NCBI RefSeq assembly: GCF_018698455.1 | Contig: NZ_JABIOQ010000072.1 | Span: 62,001 to 126,000 of the forward strand | Direction of reading: 5' to 3' | Source: Sulfurimonas sp. | GTDB lineage: Bacteria > Campylobacterota > Campylobacteria > Campylobacterales > Sulfurimonadaceae | DNA: 64,000 nucleotides | Shown here: piece by piece, positions 60,684 through 64,000 of the stretch | How positions within the stretch are numbered: the stretch's first letter is position 1 | Layout of the letters: every line of letters begins with the position of its first letter | Position numbers and translations under genes: made by a program | The notes under the pieces: generated by a model | Told to the model about the DNA's origin: nothing | Database searches by the model: none | Seen by the model: only the letters and a program-made list of their open reading frames with translations

Positions 60684-61762
60684 ATAATTTATACATAGGT
60701 GTAATGTCTGGAACAAGTTTAGATGGTGTAGATGTTACTCTTTGTGAGATAAATGAGAACTCTTGTAAACTTCTTCACTCTCATGAGTTTGTATTTCCTA
60801 AAGACTTGAAAAATGAGGTTTTAAACGCTATATCTACTAGTGTTACACTTCAAACTCTTGGAACATTAGATCATAAACTAGGACAGCTCTTTGCAGACTC
60901 TATCAATGAGTTTTTAAAGACATATAAAATTAATGCTAAAGATATAAATGCCATAGGACTTCACGGTCAAACGCTATGGCACGAGCCCCAGAGTGAGACT
61001 CCTTTTTCTATGCAGTTAGGCGATGCAAACATAGTAGCAAGTAATACTCAGATAAAAACGGTTGCTGATTTTAGAAGAATGGACATGGCTAATGGCGGGC
61101 AGGGCGCTCCTTTTGCTCCTGCGTTTCATCAGTTTTTATTTTCTAACTTAATGGGAAATGTGGCTGTAGTAAACATTGGTGGTATGGCGAATATAACTCT
61201 TTTAGGAAAAAACCTTAGAGGCTGGGATATAGGTTGTGGCAATGTTCTACTAGATATGTGGATAACGCAAACGCGAGATAAAGCTTATGATAAAGATGGT
61301 GACTTTGCAAGAAGCGGCAGGATCAACAAAGAGTTGCTAAACGCGATGCTTCAAGATGCCTACTTCTTAAAAACACCACCAAAAAGTACGGGAAGAGAGT
61401 ATTTTAATGATACTTGGGTGGCAAATTTTCTTCCTCTTTTCGTAAGTATAAAAGATGAAGACATTCAAGCAACACTTTTAGAACTTACAGCGAGAACCAT
61501 AGCGGACTCAATTAAGAACAGTTCTATTGACACTCTCATTTTATGTGGGGGTGGTGCTAAAAACAGTTACTTGGTTGAGCGACTGGGAAAGCTTTGTGAT
61601 ACTAATGTTAAATGCAGTGATGACTATGGAGTAAGTAGTGATGCTCTTGAATCTATGGCATTTGCTTGGCTTGCATACAAAAGAATACAAGGCGAAGTAG
61701 TAGACCTTAAGTCTGTTACAGGAGCCTCTGAAAACTCACAACTCGGAGCGATATATGGATAA
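60680..61762 (+). CDS. anmK: Anhydro-N-acetylmuramic acid kinase
   Basis: LYIGVMSGTSLDGVDVTL, IGLHGQTLWHEP, NIGGMANIT, LILCGGGAKNSYL. Confidence 0.97.
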   Translation: MNNLYIGVMSGTSLDGVDVTLCEINENSCKLLHSHEFVFPKDLKNEVLNAISTSVTLQTLGTLDHKLGQLFADSINEFLKTYKINAKDINAIGLHGQTLWHEPQSETPFSMQLGDANIVASNTQIKTVADFRRMDMANGGQGAPFAPAFHQFLFSNLMGNVAVVNIGGMANITLLGKNLRGWDIGCGNVLLDMWITQTRDKAYDKDGDFARSGRINKELLNAMLQDAYFLKTPPKSTGREYFNDTWVANFLPLFVSIKDEDIQATLLELTARTIADSIKNSSIDTLILCGGGAKNSYLVERLGKLCDTNVKCSDDYGVSSDALESMAFAWLAYKRIQGEVVDLKSVTGASENSQLGAIYG

Positions 61763-62696
61763 GATGAAAGCTTTTATAGAAGAGACTCCTTATAAAGAGT
61801 GGACTCTTAGCATAGTGAGTGCAGATGCCTCTTTTAGAAAGTACTACCGATTACAAGAGGGGAATAAAAGTGTTGTCGTTATGGATAGCTCATTAGAGTT
61901 AGATTCTCTCGCACCTTTTATAGATGTAACTTCAAGACTTATAAACGCAGGGGTGAAGGCACCAAAGATTTTAGGAAAAAATGAAAAAGATGGATACTTG
62001 ATACTTGAAGATTTTGGTGATGTACAACTTCTTGATGCACTTAATGACTCAAACTTCAAAACTCTCTACTCAAACGCGATGGATGAAATTCTTATGATGC
62101 AAAAAGCAGACAGCTCCAAACTTCCTCTGTATGATAAAGAATTTTTACATTTTGAGATGGATTTGATGAAGGAGTGGTACTTAGGTAAAAACTTGAGCTT
62201 AACACTTAGTGACACTCAAAAGGAGTTAATTAAACATGCTCTTGAGAGAATTTCTGATGTAGTACTAGAACAGCCTCAAGATGTATTTGTGCATAGGGAT
62301 TTTCACTCTCGTAACATTATGCTTACTCCAAGTAAAGAGGTAGGGGTTATAGACTATCAGGATGCTATGAGTGGGGCTATAACTTATGACTTGGTATCTT
62401 TACTCAAAGATTGTTACATAGAGTTTAAACACGAAGACATAGAAGAGTTAGCACTTGCGTTTAGAGATAAGTTAGGTCTACAAACAGAAGATAAAGAGTT
62501 TTTAAAATGGTTTGATTTTATGGGAATGCAAAGACATATAAAAGTGCTTGGTATCTTCTCGCGTTTATCTATTCGTGATGGTAAAGAGGGTTACTTAAAA
62601 GATATTCCTCTTGTTTTGAAGTATACCCTTGAAACAGCTTCAAGATATGAAGAAACAAAAGAGTTTGCAAAGTTTTTAGAGAGTGTGACTTTATGA
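61755..62696 (+). CDS. amgK: Aminoglycoside-phosphotransferase-fold kinase, probable MurNAc/GlcNAc-1-kinase AmgK
   Basis: VFVHRDFHSRNIML, GVIDYQDAMSG; adjacent to anmK and murU. Confidence 0.88.
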   Translation: MDKMKAFIEETPYKEWTLSIVSADASFRKYYRLQEGNKSVVVMDSSLELDSLAPFIDVTSRLINAGVKAPKILGKNEKDGYLILEDFGDVQLLDALNDSNFKTLYSNAMDEILMMQKADSSKLPLYDKEFLHFEMDLMKEWYLGKNLSLTLSDTQKELIKHALERISDVVLEQPQDVFVHRDFHSRNIMLTPSKEVGVIDYQDAMSGAITYDLVSLLKDCYIEFKHEDIEELALAFRDKLGLQTEDKEFLKWFDFMGMQRHIKVLGIFSRLSIRDGKEGYLKDIPLVLKYTLETASRYEETKEFAKFLESVTL

Positions 62697-63349
62697 AAGC
62701 GATGATACTAGCAGCGGGAAAGGGTGAGAGAATGAGACCTCTGACAGACACTCTTCCTAAGCCGCTTTTGGAAGTAAGAGGAAAACCTCTTATCGTATGG
62801 CATCTAGAAAAGCTTAAAAGAAATGGTTTTAAAGAAGTAGTCATTAACATCGCTCACTTAGGTTATAAAATACCTGAGTATCTCGGGTGTGGCTCAAAGT
62901 ATGGGTTAGAGATTAGCTACTCAGATGAACAAGAGTGTGGTGGATTAGAATCTGCTGGAGGCATTAAAAAAGCACTTAGTCTTTTAGGAGATGAACCTTT
63001 TATGGTAGTAAATGGTGATGTGTTTTGTGAGTATGAGTTTGATGCATCATTAGAATTAGCAGGTAAAAAAGCACACCTTGTTTTAGTTCCAAATCCTCCT
63101 CATAATTTAAAGGGAGATTTTGGTTTAAAAGAGTCTTGCGTTTTAAATAAAGATGATGTTATGTATACATTCTCTGGCATAGGTTATTATGCTCCTTCTT
63201 TCTTCGATGAGATAGGTGAGGGTAAGCAAGCATTAGCACCATTTCTAAGAGAAGCTATAGATAAAAAAGAGGTGAGTGGTGAAGTGTTTACAAAAGTATG
63301 GCACGATATAGGAACACCTCAAAGATTAGAAGAGATAAATAATGATTAA
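62693..63349 (+). CDS. murU: Nucleotidyltransferase, probable MurNAc-1-P uridylyltransferase MurU
   Basis: MKAMILAAGKGERMRPLTDTLPKPLLEVRGKPLIVWHLEKL; 4-nt overlap with amgK. Confidence 0.88.
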   Translation: MKAMILAAGKGERMRPLTDTLPKPLLEVRGKPLIVWHLEKLKRNGFKEVVINIAHLGYKIPEYLGCGSKYGLEISYSDEQECGGLESAGGIKKALSLLGDEPFMVVNGDVFCEYEFDASLELAGKKAHLVLVPNPPHNLKGDFGLKESCVLNKDDVMYTFSGIGYYAPSFFDEIGEGKQALAPFLREAIDKKEVSGEVFTKVWHDIGTPQRLEEINND

Positions 63350-64000
63350 AATAATTTTAATAACAGTAAGCCTTACGACACTTCTTATGGCGAAGTACAC
63401 AAACTGTACATTTCAGAACAAAAACTATAGTGATATTTGTGAAAAAGCAGTAGAAGGTGGCGTTACTTACAAGTATGCAAACCAGTTTTTACTTTCATAC
63501 TTTAAAACAAAAAAATATGATGAGGTGAGTTGGAAATACCTACAACCCAGAGAAATAAAAAAACATAGAGCAAGCGAGAAAAAAGCGAACAATGCTCTTG
63601 TGAAATATGTTCCACAAATAGTGAAAAACCTTAAAGAGTATAAAGAAGTATATGATTATGCCGAGAAAAAGTATGGGGTAAACCGTGAAATTATCGCGGC
63701 AATCCTGCTTAAAGAGACAAGGTTAGGAAAGATAAAACCAAAACATGATGCATTTGGGGTTTTTAACACAATAGTGACAAGAGTGAAGACAGAGACTTCA
63801 AGAGAAAAATGGCTGATGAAAATGGGAAAGACAAATATGACAGCCATAATAAAATACTGTTATAAAAAAGGGGTGGTGCCTGAACAATGTAATATTCCAA
63901 GTTCCTATGCCGGGGCTGTTGGAATCCCTCAGTTTATGCCAAATAGTTTCATTCATGCAAAATCATACAAAAGTGAGATCTCTGACCTTACAAAAATGGA
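63342..64000 (+). CDS. Lytic murein transglycosylase, MltB-like (partial, runs off window)
   Basis: MIKIILITVSLTTLLMAKYTNC...; YGVNREIIAAILLKETRLG, SSYAGAVGIPQFMPNSF. Confidence 0.88.
   Translation, partial: MIKIILITVSLTTLLMAKYTNCTFQNKNYSDICEKAVEGGVTYKYANQFLLSYFKTKKYDEVSWKYLQPREIKKHRASEKKANNALVKYVPQIVKNLKEYKEVYDYAEKKYGVNREIIAAILLKETRLGKIKPKHDAFGVFNTIVTRVKTETSREKWLMKMGKTNMTAIIKYCYKKGVVPEQCNIPSSYAGAVGIPQFMPNSFIHAKSYKSEISDLTKM

Overview
This 64 kb AT-rich window looks like the chromosome of a Campylobacterota bacterium, probably Sulfurimonas-like. The basis is the recA-eno-small coiled-coil protein-AMIN synteny plus overall gene content. It is densely coding, with no rRNA, no recognisable tRNA and no CRISPR array. 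Main blocks: (1) recA/eno/cell-wall/Mg2+ transport, 0-6.8 kb. (2) Transporters, asnB, a short rubredoxin missing from the ORF track, msrA, bioB and topA, 6.8-17.3 kb. (3) A MazF/PemK-like toxin behind what appears to be an internally deleted Phd-type antitoxin, 17.4-17.9 kb. (4) A flagellin + two Maf paralogs + complete pseudaminic acid (pseB,C,F,G,H,I) + fliD/fliS locus, with three exact-spacing sigma28-type promoters, 18-31.6 kb. (5) A sugar HAD/MFS/mutarotase group, an ArsB-like transporter, a GGDEF-EAL protein and rpmI-rplT, 31.6-39.5 kb. (6) A nearly complete type II secretion operon (gspG,H,F,K,L,M,N,C,D,E,I,J order) next to a 1905-aa lipoprotein, 39.8-55.7 kb. (7) An SRP RNA gene (ffs) missing from the ORF track, 55.8-55.9 kb. 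(8) A peptidoglycan-recycling operon: exported NagZ-amidase fusion, SSS symporter, embedded toxin-antitoxin pair, anmK, amgK, murU, lytic transglycosylase, 56.9-64 kb. The most interesting items are the fused NagZ-amidase recycling operon, the rubredoxin without a canonical start codon, the decayed antitoxin, and an apparently over-represented AAACGC motif that is absent across the glycosylation locus. All family assignments are from reading translations by eye; no database search was run.
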